This document shows positions 43,902 through 54,582 of a stretch of DNA of 64,000 bases, in pieces. The notes beneath the pieces were generated by a model. It was not told the DNA's origin, made no database searches, and saw only the letters and a program-made list of their open reading frames with translations. Source of the stretch: Chrysophaeum taylorii (lineage: Eukaryota > Sar > Pelagophyceae > Pelagomonadales > Pelagomonadaceae); contig JAQMWT010000029.1 of the NCBI GenBank assembly GCA_029834535.1, positions 62,001-126,000 on the forward strand, in the 5' to 3' direction. Each line of letters starts with the position of its first letter. Position 1 is the stretch's first letter. The position numbers and the translations under genes were made by a program.

Positions 43902-44216
43902 TGAGGAAGGGTAGGTGGTGATCGTCTCGCGAGAGAGAGGGAGTGATGTCATCGTGGCTGCGACAAACACCCAGGAAGGAGTGTGCCCCGCTGCTTCTTT
44001 TTCCAGAGAGAGAGAGTTAGAGAGAGGACCGGGGCAGGCAGGTAGCATCCGAGACCGACGACGACCACCGCCGCCGCCGCCGCCCTCGTGGTGGGTTGTA
44101 GTAGGCACAGGAGGAAGCAGTGCCTCCTCCTGCTGCGGAGAGGAGGAAGGAAGGAACGAAGCTCACACACTTAAAATAAATTTTAGGTCGCTGCTCCCGC
44201 TTTCATAAGAGAAGGT
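43902..44216. other. Convergent 3' intergenic stretch
   Basis: It holds purine runs (gagagagag near 43,930 and agagagag near 44,008) and a short (ccg)n stretch near 44,072. No gene is seen. The dehydratase-like and Hsp70-like genes end toward it. Confidence 0.5.
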
Positions 44217-46298
44217 TTAGGGGCTTGGTGGTGGTGGTGGTCGTCGTCGTCGTTGTGGTCCACTTAATATCGCGGGCGGCGGATCGGGGGGGAAGACGCC
44301 CCGGGCGTCTAGATCGGCGGCGTGGATGGCCGCGCCGAGGGCGACGGCCTCCTCGGGGTTGAGGGCGTCGTTGGCGACGATGCGGGAGAGAGGAAGCCCG
44401 GTGATTCGGCGGAGCATCCTGCCTATCGCCGGCATGCGCGTGGCCCCGCCGACGAGGAGGACGGCGTCGAGCGCGTTTCGAAGAACCCCGTTCTCCTCCT
44501 CCTCCCCGATTTTGGGGAGGGAAATGTTAGCCTCCTCGCAGACGGCCAAGGCCGCGGCCTCGATGTCGCGGAAGAGGGGTCGGCAGAGACTCTCGAAGGT
44601 GCGTCGATCTAGGGTTTCGTTGAGGTCGAGGGGCCGACCGCCGCGACTCCTCTCGCCCGTCTCGCGGTTCGCTCGGGCGAGGCAGCGCGCTCTGGCTCGA
44701 ACTTCTTTTCGTCCCGACAAGACACGCTTGCATCGTTCGGCTTCGGCGAGGAGGCGGAGGCGGGCGGTCGGGGCGCGGATGGAGACGTTGTGGGCGTCGT
44801 AGAATCGCTTGGCGAGGTACTCGGCGAGCGCGGCGTCGAAGTCGTCGCCGCCGAGCCTGGGGTCGCCGCCTACGGAGACGAGCGTCGCGTTCGCATTCCG
44901 CACCCGCACGACGCTCGCGTCGAAGGTGCCGCCGCCGAGGTCGAAGACGAGGAGCGTGAGGTTTTTCGAGGCGTCGGATCGCGTCCTTCCGAAGGCGATA
45001 GCCGCGGCCTCGGGCTCTGTCAACAAGCGGACGTCGTCGAAGCCGGCGCGTATCGTCGCGTCGCGCGTCGCGTCGCGCGCCCAGGCGTCGAACCTCGCCG
45101 GAATTCCGACGACGGCACGGGTCGCGACGAGGGGCGCCAGGAAACGGTCCGCGTCGCGCTTGAGCTGGCGCACGATCTCGGCCGAGACTTCGGAAGCCGC
45201 GACGCGAAACGGAAGCGCGGGAATCGCGAGCGCGACGTCCGAATCGGAATCGCGACCGCCGTGGGACCGGAACGTGCCGACGCGGCGCCTCTCGGCCCGC
45301 GTCGCGTCGCGTCCGAGAATACGCTTGACGCGCGAGCACACCGAGGCACCGTGGACCCCGCCGCGGAGGGCTTCGGCATCCTTTCCGACGACCGCGAGCA
45401 CGGTCTCGTCGGCGAGCGCGGCTCCGAACGCGGGGTCGTCCTCGTCTACGAAGACTTCCGCGTCGAGGGAGAGGTCGACGAAGCACACGACCGACGGACG
45501 CATTCCCGGGGGCACGAGTCGCGGCACGCCGTCGACAACTATGGCCGCGGCCGAATTCGTCGTCCCGAGGTCGATCCCTATCGAAGAGCTCGAAACGCGC
45601 ACTTCTTTCTCGTCGTCCTCGACGCGGGAATTGCGGCCCGCGCTTTCCAGGAGCTCGCTGTAGGCGGCGTCCATCTCGTCGTCGTCGGCGGACAATAAAT
45701 CCGCCGGAACATCGATCCCGCTGTACCACGACCGGTTCCGACCTTCGTCGCTCAGCAAACCTACCGACCTCGCGTCCTCGAAGGCTTCCTCGGCGACCGC
45801 GTCCGTCGTCGCCGCGAATGCCAGCGCCGCCCGCGCGTCGGCGACGGCGTCGACGGCGCCGTAATGTGCCTCCACGTAAGCCTCGCACCGCTTGATCGAT
45901 CGCATAATCGACGCCGACTCCTCGTCCTCCTTCCCCTCGACCTCGGACCGCAACCGCGACAGCAACGACCGCAATTCCTCGTCGTCGTCGTCGTCGTTGA
46001 TTTCGTAGCGCGCCAGCTCGTGGACCACCGACTCTTCCCCCTCGCTCCGCAGCGTCACTAGGCCCGCGTCGATCTCTTTCTCCTCATCACACGGCCACCC
46101 CTCGGCGTCCAAGATGTCGTGCGGGTCGCTCGCCACCAGCACGTCCTCCTCCAAGTAAGGCTGGCCCTCGGTGCTGCTCTTCGCCACCACAAGAACACCC
46201 CGTCCCCTGTTGTTGTTGTTGGAAAAAAAAGGCGCGAGCCCGCGGCACGCCACCACCAGCTGCGACCACCACCACACTACGGTCCCTATGTACAACAT
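44217..46298 (-). CDS. Plastid-targeted Hsp70-like ATPase lacking the substrate-binding domain
   Basis: The protein has 693 residues. MLYIGTVVWWWSQLVVAC is a signal peptide and RGLAPFF follows it, the AxF-type motif of secondary-plastid import. About 210 acidic residues precede the Hsp70 nucleotide-binding domain, which begins SSIGIDLGTTNSAAAIVV at about 237. It also has LLTEPEAAAIAFG, LLVFDLGGGTFDASVVRV, and VLLVGGATRMPAIGRML near the end. The protein stops about 30 residues after that domain, so the beta-sandwich substrate-binding part of normal Hsp70 is missing. An atypical plastid Hsp70, perhaps an ATP-dependent regulator, is inferred. The start codon is only 8 nt after the stop of the FYVE-lipase gene on the same strand. 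Confidence 0.85.
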   Translation of the reverse strand: MLYIGTVVWWWSQLVVACRGLAPFFSNNNNRGRGVLVVAKSSTEGQPYLEEDVLVASDPHDILDAEGWPCDEEKEIDAGLVTLRSEGEESVVHELARYEINDDDDDEELRSLLSRLRSEVEGKEDEESASIMRSIKRCEAYVEAHYGAVDAVADARAALAFAATTDAVAEEAFEDARSVGLLSDEGRNRSWYSGIDVPADLLSADDDEMDAAYSELLESAGRNSRVEDDEKEVRVSSSSIGIDLGTTNSAAAIVVDGVPRLVPPGMRPSVVCFVDLSLDAEVFVDEDDPAFGAALADETVLAVVGKDAEALRGGVHGASVCSRVKRILGRDATRAERRRVGTFRSHGGRDSDSDVALAIPALPFRVAASEVSAEIVRQLKRDADRFLAPLVATRAVVGIPARFDAWARDATRDATIRAGFDDVRLLTEPEAAAIAFGRTRSDASKNLTLLVFDLGGGTFDASVVRVRNANATLVSVGGDPRLGGDDFDAALAEYLAKRFYDAHNVSIRAPTARLRLLAEAERCKRVLSGRKEVRARARCLARANRETGERSRGGRPLDLNETLDRRTFESLCRPLFRDIEAAALAVCEEANISLPKIGEEEENGVLRNALDAVLLVGGATRMPAIGRMLRRITGLPLSRIVANDALNPEEAVALGAAIHAADLDARGVFPPDPPPAILSGPQRRRRPPPPPSP

Positions 46299-46306
46299 AC
46301 TTCACT

Positions 46307-49300
46307 TCAAATTAACGACGTGTCCGCCGCCGCCGCCGGACGATGGTTGTCCGAAAAGCCCTGGAAATGACACCGGTCGCAGACTCGGCTCGGCTCGAGG
46401 AGGCCGATTCTCGGGAGGGGCTTGCGCCGCTTGGAACACGGATCGCAGACCAGCAAACCGCAGCTCCGGCAGTTGTGCTTCTCCCGGTACGTCTGGGCTT
46501 CCGAGTTGGACGTGACGTGCCAGGTGAATTTGGCCCCGCAGCACTGGCAGCTGTCGGTCGCGTGAAAGGGCTGCCACGGCGGCGGATTCTCGGGAGCCCG
46601 CCTCACGTCGAGGACCTCGGTGATCGCGTCGAAGTGGCTCTGGATCGAATGATCCGAGATCATGTTTGCCGACACGGCGATGTCGGCGAGGGCCTCGCAC
46701 CCCCGGTCCACGATGGCGGCCTCGTAGGTCCCTCGCCACGAATAAATGTGCACGACCCGACCCGGAACAAACAGCTCGGGCAACTTGTCCACGTCGTCGA
46801 AGTCGTCGGCGAAAAATCTCGCGTCGTCGTCGTCGGACGATGCCGTCCGTCCTCGCGGCGGAAGATACGGAGGAGGAGGAGCAGCAGCCTGCGGTGCCTC
46901 GTCGGGAAACAGCCGACTCTCGTCGTCGCGCGACGCTTCGATCCTCGAGCTACTCGGAGGGTCCTCGTCTCCTCCCCCCAAAAAACTAGAAGAAGAAGAA
47001 GAAGAAGAAGAAGAAGAAGGAGGTTGCGGCGCGCTCCGAGACGACGAACAACAAGAAGGTTGCGGCGCGCCCAGAGACGGACAACTACTCTCGCTTGCCG
47101 ATTCCTTTCCGCTCGGGACATCACCAACGGTCTCGCGAGGGGTCTCCACTTCGTCGTCGTCGTCGTTTGTCTCCATACACTCCCGAAACGACTCGGAGGA
47201 AGAAGAAGAAGAAGAAGAAGAAGAACGCTGGTCGGTGTCCTCTTCTTCCGGAGGGAGACTCGTTGTCGCCGCGACGCCGGCGGCGAGCGCCGCCGAGAGC
47301 GCGGCGCGTCGCGCGCGTCTCCGTCCATCCTCGTCGGGTGCCTCCGCGTTTACGGAATCCTTAAATTCTTCTTCTTCTTCCTCGTCCATCGACGACGCGA
47401 ACAATTCGTCCCGTCTCCCGTCCGCCTCGTCCTCAGCAGGAGTCGTCTCCTCGACTGCGCCATCAACGCGATCGGCTTCGGGAGTCGTCGTCGTCGTCTC
47501 CTCGACTGCGCCATCAACGCGATCGGCTTCGGGAGTCGTCGTCGTCGTCTCCTCGACCGCGCCATCAACGCGATCGGGAGTCGTCGTCGTCGTCGTCTCC
47601 TCGACCGCGCCATCAACGCGATCGGGAGTCGTCGTCGTCGTCGTCTCCTCGACCGCGCCATCAAGGCGATCGGCTTCGGGAGTCGTCGTCGTCGTCGTCT
47701 CTTCGCGAGCATCACAATTATAATCGCCTCCAACAGACGTATTCTCGTCCGGCAGGTCGTCACCGACCGCAGGAGAAGAACTAGCCTCCGGGGAGTGATC
47801 ATCTCTCTCGACGATCCGCCGCGGCGGCGGCGGCGGAACCGAATGAGCGTACGACGCGGCACTCTCTCTCAAGAGCGAATCGCGCCATCGCGGGGCCCAG
47901 AGACCGTGCCTGAGCCTCCCCCAGACCGCGTCGAGGTCGTCGCGCCACCGGCGCATGCAGGTCTCGCGTTGCCGGAGAAGCTCGGCCATGAGCGCCCGGA
48001 GCGATCGGGCGGTGAGGCGAGGGACGACGTCGTCGTGCAGCACGACGGAGGTTATGAGGCCGACCGTCTTGTCGGCGAGGGCGCGGTCGACGCAGGCGGG
48101 GGTCGCGAACCCAAAGCAACGGACGCGCGCGTGCCCGAGGCCGCGGTCGTCGAAGCCGTTGCGCAACATGACGGAAAGAAGCGACGCGACTCCCGCGCCG
48201 AGAGAGTGGCCGGTGAGGACGAGATCGTAGCCGCCCGCGGCGAGAGCGAGGAGCGCGGGCGCCGTTTCGTCGTAGAGCCATTGCGCGGCGCGCGCCATGC
48301 CGGCGAAGGCAAAGGTCCCGCTCACCGACGTCCAGGCGCCGTTCCCCTCGAAATCCCGCTGCGGCGGAAACGGCGCCGGAAAGGCGCGGACGTCGGTCGC
48401 CACGTCGTGGACGCTCGCCGTGCCCCGAACGGCGAGGATCGCCGTCTTCCTCCGGGCGGTTCCGTCGCGCTTCGCGAGGCAGATGAACCCCGGCTGCGCG
48501 ACGGCCTCGCGCTGGCGACCCCAGCCGTTCTCGAAGAGGAGCGCGTACCCTTGCTGGCGAGCGACGAGCTCGACCGCCGTCGGCGACTCGAGGTAGCACC
48601 ATATCGCCGCGGGGGCGGCCGCGCGCAGGTCGCGGAGCGTCTCCTCGTCGCAACGCTCGCACGACGCGAACTGCCGCTTCTCGGCGTCGGGGTCCGACCC
48701 GCGCGCCCCGCGCCGCAGCGCGAGCAAGTAGTAGATCGCCGCCGTCAGCTCGTGCGCCGAGAGCGGCCACGCCGCGTCGACGCGCGCCACGCGCCGCAGG
48801 AGCTCGGCCGCCTCGACGAATTCGCGCCGGAGCACGAGCGTCGCGAGGCCGGCCGGACCGTACTTGCACAGGATTTCAAGCACTTCCACGGTGATCGTCG
48901 CCGACGCGGGCGCCAGGAGCGGACACGTCCGCGCGACCGCCGCCGCCGCTTTCAACAGCCGCCGCGCCTTGTTGGTCGCCGTGTCCACGGCCACGTCGAA
49001 GTACGGTCGCAACCCCCCCGACTCTCGGTGCCGCAGCAGCATTTTCACGCGACACACGCGCCACGCGGCGCGCTCTGCTGTCGCGAGCGAGTCCATGCGC
49101 GCGTCGCACTCCTCGCACACGCGATGCGGGTTCGCCCCGAGATGCCTACGTCGTCGTCGTCGTCGTCGTCAGACGAGATTGGCCACCACGTACGCGGCGA
49201 GCGCCGGCAGCGCGCGGTACCGAGACCCGTGCGCGCGGCACACGGACCGGCCGCAGAGTCGGCAGTGGTGCCTGTCGGTCTTTACGATTAAAATATTCCA

Positions 49301-50063
49301 ACGACGACACGACCTGTGCTTCGAGGGGCCAAAGCGTTCGCCGCACGCCGAGCAAGCGTCCGCGAGCTGCCACTTGGCCTGCGCGTGCGATGTGCGAAAC
49401 TTTTAAATATATCCCTACCGGGGCGACGACAGCGAGCTTGGCGACGTGGTACCCCGCCTCCTCGTCTCGCTCCTCGCCGAGGGCCCGGTCGCGGACCCAC
49501 CGAGCGAAATCGTCGCTCCGGAAGTCCGCGGGTCCGTCGAGACCCTCTGGAAGCTGCCGTTTCGAGGGCGCATCCTCATCCCCGCCCTCGTTCGTCTCGA
49601 CGAGCTGCCGTTCGTACCACCCGAGCCTGCGACACCCACCCGTCGCGCGAAGGAAAGGAACGAATACCACGCGCGTGAGCCATCGTTCGCCCTTGACAAC
49701 CTACGACAAGAAAAACACTACGAGCGCGAACGACGCGAACGCGAACGCGAGCGCGAACGCGAACGAACGCGAACGAACGCGAACGCGAACGCGAACGCGA
49801 ACACTCACCTCGTCCGTGTAGCTCCATTCGGGGTCGTGCGCCTGGATAGCGCTGACGGCCCACGAGGCTCGCTCGAGCGCGTAGTGCGTGGCCTCGGTCA
49901 GGACGGCCGCGATGTAGCGCGAGGTCGGAGTCGTCGTCACAAACTGGACGCCGCGATGAACAGACACCCTCGTGAAGTCCACGGCTCGCCGAACGTGAGG
50001 AGCGACAGACGACACCCCACACGCCCGCCGCTGTGGGACGACCGTGTCGTCATCGCGCTCCAT
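46307..50063 (-). CDS. Class 3 lipase with two FYVE-like zinc fingers, five exons
   Basis: Model, minus strand: 50,063-49,809, 49,700-49,419, 49,378-49,314, 49,271-49,227 and 49,145-46,307. All introns are GT-AG (108, 40, 42 and 81 nt) and the total is 1,161 residues. Splicing creates an N-terminal FYVE finger at about 187-230: CSACGERFG, RHHCRLCGRSVC, CEEC. The lipase domain follows at about 400-620, with the nucleophile elbow LTGHSLGAGVASL and a D-containing VVLHDDVVPRL. Then comes a long acidic low-complexity region with an ETTTTT repeat (47,440-47,705). A second Cys-rich finger lies at about 1,083-1,145 (CQCCGAKF, KHNCRSCGLLVC, CDRC). FYVE fingers bind phosphatidylinositol 3-phosphate, so an endosomal acylglycerol lipase is likely. 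Exons before 50,063 cannot be excluded; the first 180 residues are unrecognised. Confidence 0.82.
47440..47705 (-). repeat. Tandem repeat encoding Thr/Glu-rich units in the lipase gene
   Basis: Five imperfect units of about 50-60 bp encode DGAVEETTTTTPEADRV-like sequence. The GTC-rich core varies in length by whole codons, so the frame is kept. It lies in the long disordered linker between lipase domain and C-terminal finger. Length variation between alleles is likely. Confidence 0.85.
49720..49803 (-). repeat. (GCGAAC)n-type repeat filling intron 1 of the lipase gene
   Basis: The plus strand shows gcgaac and gcgaacgcgaac variants from about 49,726 to 49,803, directly next to the donor (gtgagt, 49,803-49,808 on the minus strand). 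It accounts for most of the 108-nt intron. Confidence 0.8.
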
Positions 50064-50879
50064 GGTGTTGGAACCTGCTCCGAACGTTCAACGGCCCACA
50101 CACGCTGTGTGCACAACGCGAAAAACAAGAAGAATTCATTCATTTATTTTTGCGCTTGGTCCCGGAACAACTACTGCCCGGCAGGCAGCCGCCGGCGCCG
50201 ACCACCGCGCTTCGTTTTTTTGCACCCCAATGAATACGCCCGCCATGCTCGCGACTTTGGTCACGCACCTCCGTGACCTCATCAACGAGGCCCCGGGACC
50301 TATCGTCCAACTGCAAGGCTACGGTGACGGTCGAGGCTTCGTCGTTGGCAACGTCGGTGAATGTAACACCGCCCTCAAGTTGCGACCTTGTCTGTCTCCT
50401 TCATTGCTCAGCGCCTTTTGTGCATGATTGGCGAGAGACTGATCGGTTGGTGCGAGCGCGCAATAACGCACGCTCCGCGACTACGACGCGCACTTCCAAA
50501 CGCTCAGCGTCATCGCGGCCGTTTCCGCGCAATCCTCGCCATGCGTCCCATCGCTCACCCTCACCAACGTAAGCTGTCCAGCTGCTGCGCGTCGCGCACG
50601 CGCTGAGAATCGGTTCTTTTCTTCCGCGGCGGAAGACCCGCTGCTATGGTCAGCGCTTTCGCGCGATGGGCTCTGAGCCATCGGCCCTGCCATCCCATCT
50701 TCCCCACGTTCATCATCTTCTCCTCCCGCCCCCACACTCGCTATTGCTCACCTCCTCCATGTGTCCATATCGTGCTCTTCGTCGTTTATCAAATAAACCC
50801 TGAACGCGCACCGTTATTATGGTCGCGATGGAGGACGGTGCCTTCTGAACCCGCTCCTTGCGATGGCACTGGTCATCCC
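50064..50879. other. Upstream region of the lipase gene with one doubtful plus-strand frame
   Basis: An open frame at 50,230-50,427 (MNTPAMLATLVTHLRDLI...) encodes 65 residues. The first 45 look protein-like (EAPGPIVQLQGYGDGRGFVV) and the rest does not, so it may be one exon or a relic. Around 50,490-50,570 a different frame reads YDAHFQTLSVIAAVSAQ. No family is recognised. No other feature is seen. Confidence 0.3.
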
Positions 50880-51187
50880 GGCGTAGGTTGTTGGCCCTGT
50901 TCGCCTCCCGAACCGTTCGGGGCCGCCGGTTGACAGCCGGAACGTTCGCAGCGAGGTATGGCCGGGGGGCAGAAGAGAGTTGACGACGGCGAGAGGGTAG
51001 TCGGCTACATCGCGGTCTCGGAGTCGCATGGCGATAAGCCCTAAAGTCACTCTGCGCCGACGACTCCCTTCCCTTTTCGGCACCCTTCGTCTGCACGCCC
51101 GGTGACTCTGATTCCACGCGCCCCCGGCGCTGGGATGGATTACGCTACGCCCCATATGTACTGGGCTGGCCTATATCTAGTTAGTTC
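50880..51187 (+). mobile_element. Second, diverged SINE-like copy
   Basis: The sequence begins ggcgtaggttg, shares blocks such as ggtatggccggggggc, acatcgcggtctc and tcgcatggcgataag with the copy at 5,523-5,805, and ends in ctagttagtt. Orientation is plus. Divergence from the first copy is large, with small indels throughout, and the tail is short. No target duplication is visible. It is older than the copy in the retrotransposon. Confidence 0.75.
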
Positions 51188-52241
51188 GTCTCCACCTTCG
51201 CCAACGTTGACCTTTCAGTTCGCGCCGTTCGCTTCTCTGCATACCACATAGGTCCACCTCTGACCAGCGTACGGATGTCCTCCTCTCCACCCCTTCGTCA
51301 CGTTCTTTGACACCGAAACACACAAAAAGGAGCAAGCCCTCTTCTTCTTCTTCTTCTTCTTCTTCTTCTTCTTCTTCTTCAGGGAGAGACGGACAGCCTC
51401 GGTTTTTTTTGACTCGCCGGAGACGGATGCCGGTGAAGCTTCGTTCGCGGCACTGATTTTTTTTTATTTGCGCGACGACGAACCTTCCTGCGCTTCGCGC
51501 GAGACACCTTCAACAAGATCAAGCTTATAACTAGCCGCATGACGACACTAAACTCAGTCACAACTCCTGGCAGGCAGACCCTCGTGATGTCGGTCACGGT
51601 TCTGCAACGGGCGGGCGTCGCCTTGATCCCGCTGTCGAGCACGCGCGGCGCGTCTCTCGCCCGGGCGCGACGCCGATCGTCGAGATCGCCACACCGGGAT
51701 GGTTGACTATGCTTGCCGATCACGTCGTCTTCACCAGCTCATGACAAAAAGAACTTCGCCGGCTCTTCATTGCGAGTTGCCAAATAACCATTCTTTGCCT
51801 GGGGAGGAGGAACTCGCTTAGCTCGCCACTCGAGCGTTTTTTTTCTCGTTCGCGCGAGGACCTAGTCTTTCTTCAAGGTGCGCGGGCAGATCCGACTGTA
51901 TTGTCAAGTCCCGATATCAATTAATCAAACATTTGCGCGTGCTTCCTCGAGTACGTAAGTACAGCACGTCGTTGAACGATCACTGACCGTCGAAATGCGG
52001 TGTGTTCGAATTCGCATCGTTGCTTCGCGACGAGGCTGGGCTTCCTTCGCGTGAAGCTGAGGCACATCGACAGAGTGACCACTTTTTTCGTATCAGCGTC
52101 GGCAGAACTCGTCGGCGATCATCATGTCGATGCTCGAGTCAAAGAAAGCTTCGCAGAGATCGGTGATGCTGTATTTATTAACCGACTGGAGGGGAGCGGG
52201 TAACTTTTGCAGGCGGGCGGGCGGCAGCAGCGGAAGGAGCG
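51188..52241. other. Gene-poor stretch upstream of PRP38
   Basis: It contains a (ttc)n run at about 51,340-51,378, T-runs near 51,403 and 51,460, and short frames with no recognisable product, such as 52,000-52,203. The last 100 bp must include the PRP38 promoter. No TATA box is certain. Confidence 0.45.
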
Positions 52242-54230
52242 ATGTCGCGGTCTGCCGAAGCGCGGTACGAGATGAAAAACGCGGCCGCCAGTGCGCAAGG
52301 CATGATGCAAGTACTCGGCCCCGCGCGATGTATTCACCGCCTCTCGCCCCATGGAATTGAACCGCCGTCGCAGGTTCCGCTCTGGAACGCGTCGTTCGCC
52401 GCGCACCAAGCCGCGCTCTCGGGACAGCGCGTTCCGCATCATCACGCCGGATATCCGCCCCCGGCGATGGCTCCGCCGTGCGTCTCGTTGTGTTCCGGCG
52501 GTAGTCACTCGAAATTCAGGACGCTGACGCCGCTCGCGCCGTTGCCGCTGCCGCCAGGAGTCGCGTCGATCCCTGGCGCCGCGGCGAATTATGCCAAGGC
52601 TGCGAGCGGAGGCCAGTTGATGTTCGCGGCACCCGTGATGGCGCACGAAGAAGACGACCCTGCCTGGCGCCACACGCCGCGCGTCGAGACGTACGGCAAC
52701 AAAGAGACGTTCAACCTCAACCCCCTCCTGGCCAACTGCGTGCTCAATCACGACTACTCGCGCAAGTTATGGGAGATGGGCGACTCGTTTACGGCGCTGC
52801 TCGAGGAGGCCCGCGATAAGGTGACTCACGTCGAGCCCTGGCAGCAGGGAACGCAGCGCACGCCGTCGACGGCGTTCTGCGTGCTCGTCCGAATGTTTCA
52901 GCTCGGCCTTCGCGAGGGCCATTTGCGCGCGCTTCTCTCGGACCAAAAACCCGCCGTGCGGTGTATGGCCTACCTCTACCTCCGCTACGTTATGCCGCCG
53001 GCCCAGCTCTGGAAGTGGTGCGAGCCGGGTCTTTACGACGACACGACGCAGACGGCCACGCTCTGCGGCGCCGCGACGTCGACCGTCTCGAGCTGGCTCC
53101 GCGACTTGCTTACGGACCAAAAGTATTTCGGGACGATCTTGCCGCGCATCCCCGTCAAAATCGAGCGCGAAATGCAGGTCAAGATGATGTTGCTGGAGGA
53201 GTCCGTCGAACGGGCGACGAAGAACCAGCGCATCGTGCGCAAGCTCGTCGTCGGCGCCAACGTTCGCGCGATCTACGCCGACGATAACAACGAGCCCGCG
53301 TGGTACGACGCTGTCATAGACGCCGTCGAAAAGATCGGCGACACCGCAAAGTACTGGGTCACTTTCCCTGAGTACGGCAACCAGGAGCTCGTCCGTCTCG
53401 GCGACATAGAGCTGGTCGGTACCATCGACGACGACGACGACGACGACGACCGAGACGGCGGCACCGCGCGGGCTGCCGAGGTGCCTGCGAAAGCAGAGGA
53501 CCGGCGGTCCCGACGCCGACGCTCTCCGTCAGCCGAGTACAAGCCACGCGAGCGTCGCCGCCGGCGCGACGACGACGACGATGATGGGCGTTCGCGCCGG
53601 CGCCGCGATTACGACGACGACGACTCCCGCTCGCGCCGCCGCCGCCGCCGCGATAACGACGACGATGCCGACGAGGACAGGCGCCGCCGCCGCCGCGATA
53701 ACGACGACGATGCCGACGACAGACGGCGCCGTCGCCGCGACAACGACCGCGACGACAACGAAAAGCGCCACCGCCGAGGTCGAGACGAAGAGGACGTGGA
53801 AAGGCGCCGTCGTCGCCGGGACGAAGGCGAGGAGGACGACGACAAGCGCCGCCACCGCCGCCGTCGCTCGGAATCGCCCGGCGAAGAGCTCCCGACAGCG
53901 AGTAGGGCTTCAGATAAAAAATCTTCTGACAAGGTGCCCGCAACCAAGGCCTCGGAAGAGCCGCCCCGCACGGGCGAGAGTCTCCTGGCCGGCGACCGTA
54001 TGAAGAAGGTCCTCCAACAACAACGCGATGCGGCAAGCGCGACCTCGGACTACGCCCGTCGGCCTCAGGGCTACAAGGAGGCTCTCGCGCTGAAAATTGA
54101 TCGCTACACGCGCCGCGACCGACAGGACCAGCAGCACCGACCTTCCAAGCGCGACTCATCGCCGCGCTCTTCGACCAACAAAGCAGACGACGACGACGAC
54201 GACGACAAAGATGACGACTCCGCCGCTTAG
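52242..54230 (+). CDS. PRP38: Pre-mRNA splicing factor PRP38 family
   Basis: The protein has 662 residues in a single exon. PRP38 is a U4/U6.U5 tri-snRNP-associated factor needed for spliceosome activation in the nucleus. The PRP38 domain (about 145-330) starts VETYGNKETFNLNPLLANCV. It contains STAFCVLVRMFQLGLREG, AVRCMAYLYLRYVMPPAQLW and YFGTILPRIPVKIEREMQ. After it, about 325-390 looks like a Tudor-type fold (VGANVRAIYADDNNEPAWYD ... YWVTFPEYGNQELV), a methyl-Arg reader in SMN/SPF30. The C-terminus is a long RS/RD-rich tail, common in splicing factors. An N-terminal 140-residue Pro/Ala-rich part precedes the domain. Start ATG at 52,242. Confidence 0.92.
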   Translation: MSRSAEARYEMKNAAASAQGMMQVLGPARCIHRLSPHGIEPPSQVPLWNASFAAHQAALSGQRVPHHHAGYPPPAMAPPCVSLCSGGSHSKFRTLTPLAPLPLPPGVASIPGAAANYAKAASGGQLMFAAPVMAHEEDDPAWRHTPRVETYGNKETFNLNPLLANCVLNHDYSRKLWEMGDSFTALLEEARDKVTHVEPWQQGTQRTPSTAFCVLVRMFQLGLREGHLRALLSDQKPAVRCMAYLYLRYVMPPAQLWKWCEPGLYDDTTQTATLCGAATSTVSSWLRDLLTDQKYFGTILPRIPVKIEREMQVKMMLLEESVERATKNQRIVRKLVVGANVRAIYADDNNEPAWYDAVIDAVEKIGDTAKYWVTFPEYGNQELVRLGDIELVGTIDDDDDDDDRDGGTARAAEVPAKAEDRRSRRRRSPSAEYKPRERRRRRDDDDDDGRSRRRRDYDDDDSRSRRRRRRDNDDDADEDRRRRRRDNDDDADDRRRRRRDNDRDDNEKRHRRGRDEEDVERRRRRRDEGEEDDDKRRHRRRRSESPGEELPTASRASDKKSSDKVPATKASEEPPRTGESLLAGDRMKKVLQQQRDAASATSDYARRPQGYKEALALKIDRYTRRDRQDQQHRPSKRDSSPRSSTNKADDDDDDDKDDDSAA

Positions 54231-54582
54231 ACGGCGACCGGGCCCACCTTCGGCCGATATGCGGTCCTCTGCAGTACTTTCGCGCAACCAAAATTCCTCG
54301 CTACCACCGCACTTCCCTCTTATTATGCTCGCTTCAACGACAACAACATCGTGACTCTCCTCCCCATGCGGCGGCGACTGACGGTGTTATTGTCCGGTCA
54401 ACCCCATTATTATTTTACGCGCACCACTGTTGCGTCTCTTTACTGAGGGATGCGTGCCTGACTTGGAGAGTCACGTCGTTAGGCGCGGAGGACTTTTTTT
54501 TTTTGCTATCGTGGCGCTCCAGACTACTGTCTCCAATAAAACGTGCGCATGTGATTTTGATTCACTATGGAATTTCAACGAC
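54231..54582. other. Convergent 3' intergenic stretch
   Basis: It lies between the PRP38 stop and the end of the small Cys protein gene. It is AT-richer in parts (tattattttacg near 54,408), with a T-run at 54,494. No gene is seen. Confidence 0.5.

Noticed and set aside
46343-49291. A 982-residue plus-strand open frame over the lipase gene
   Set aside because: Longer than many real genes but Arg/Val-rich with no motif. The minus strand encodes the lipase and zinc fingers.
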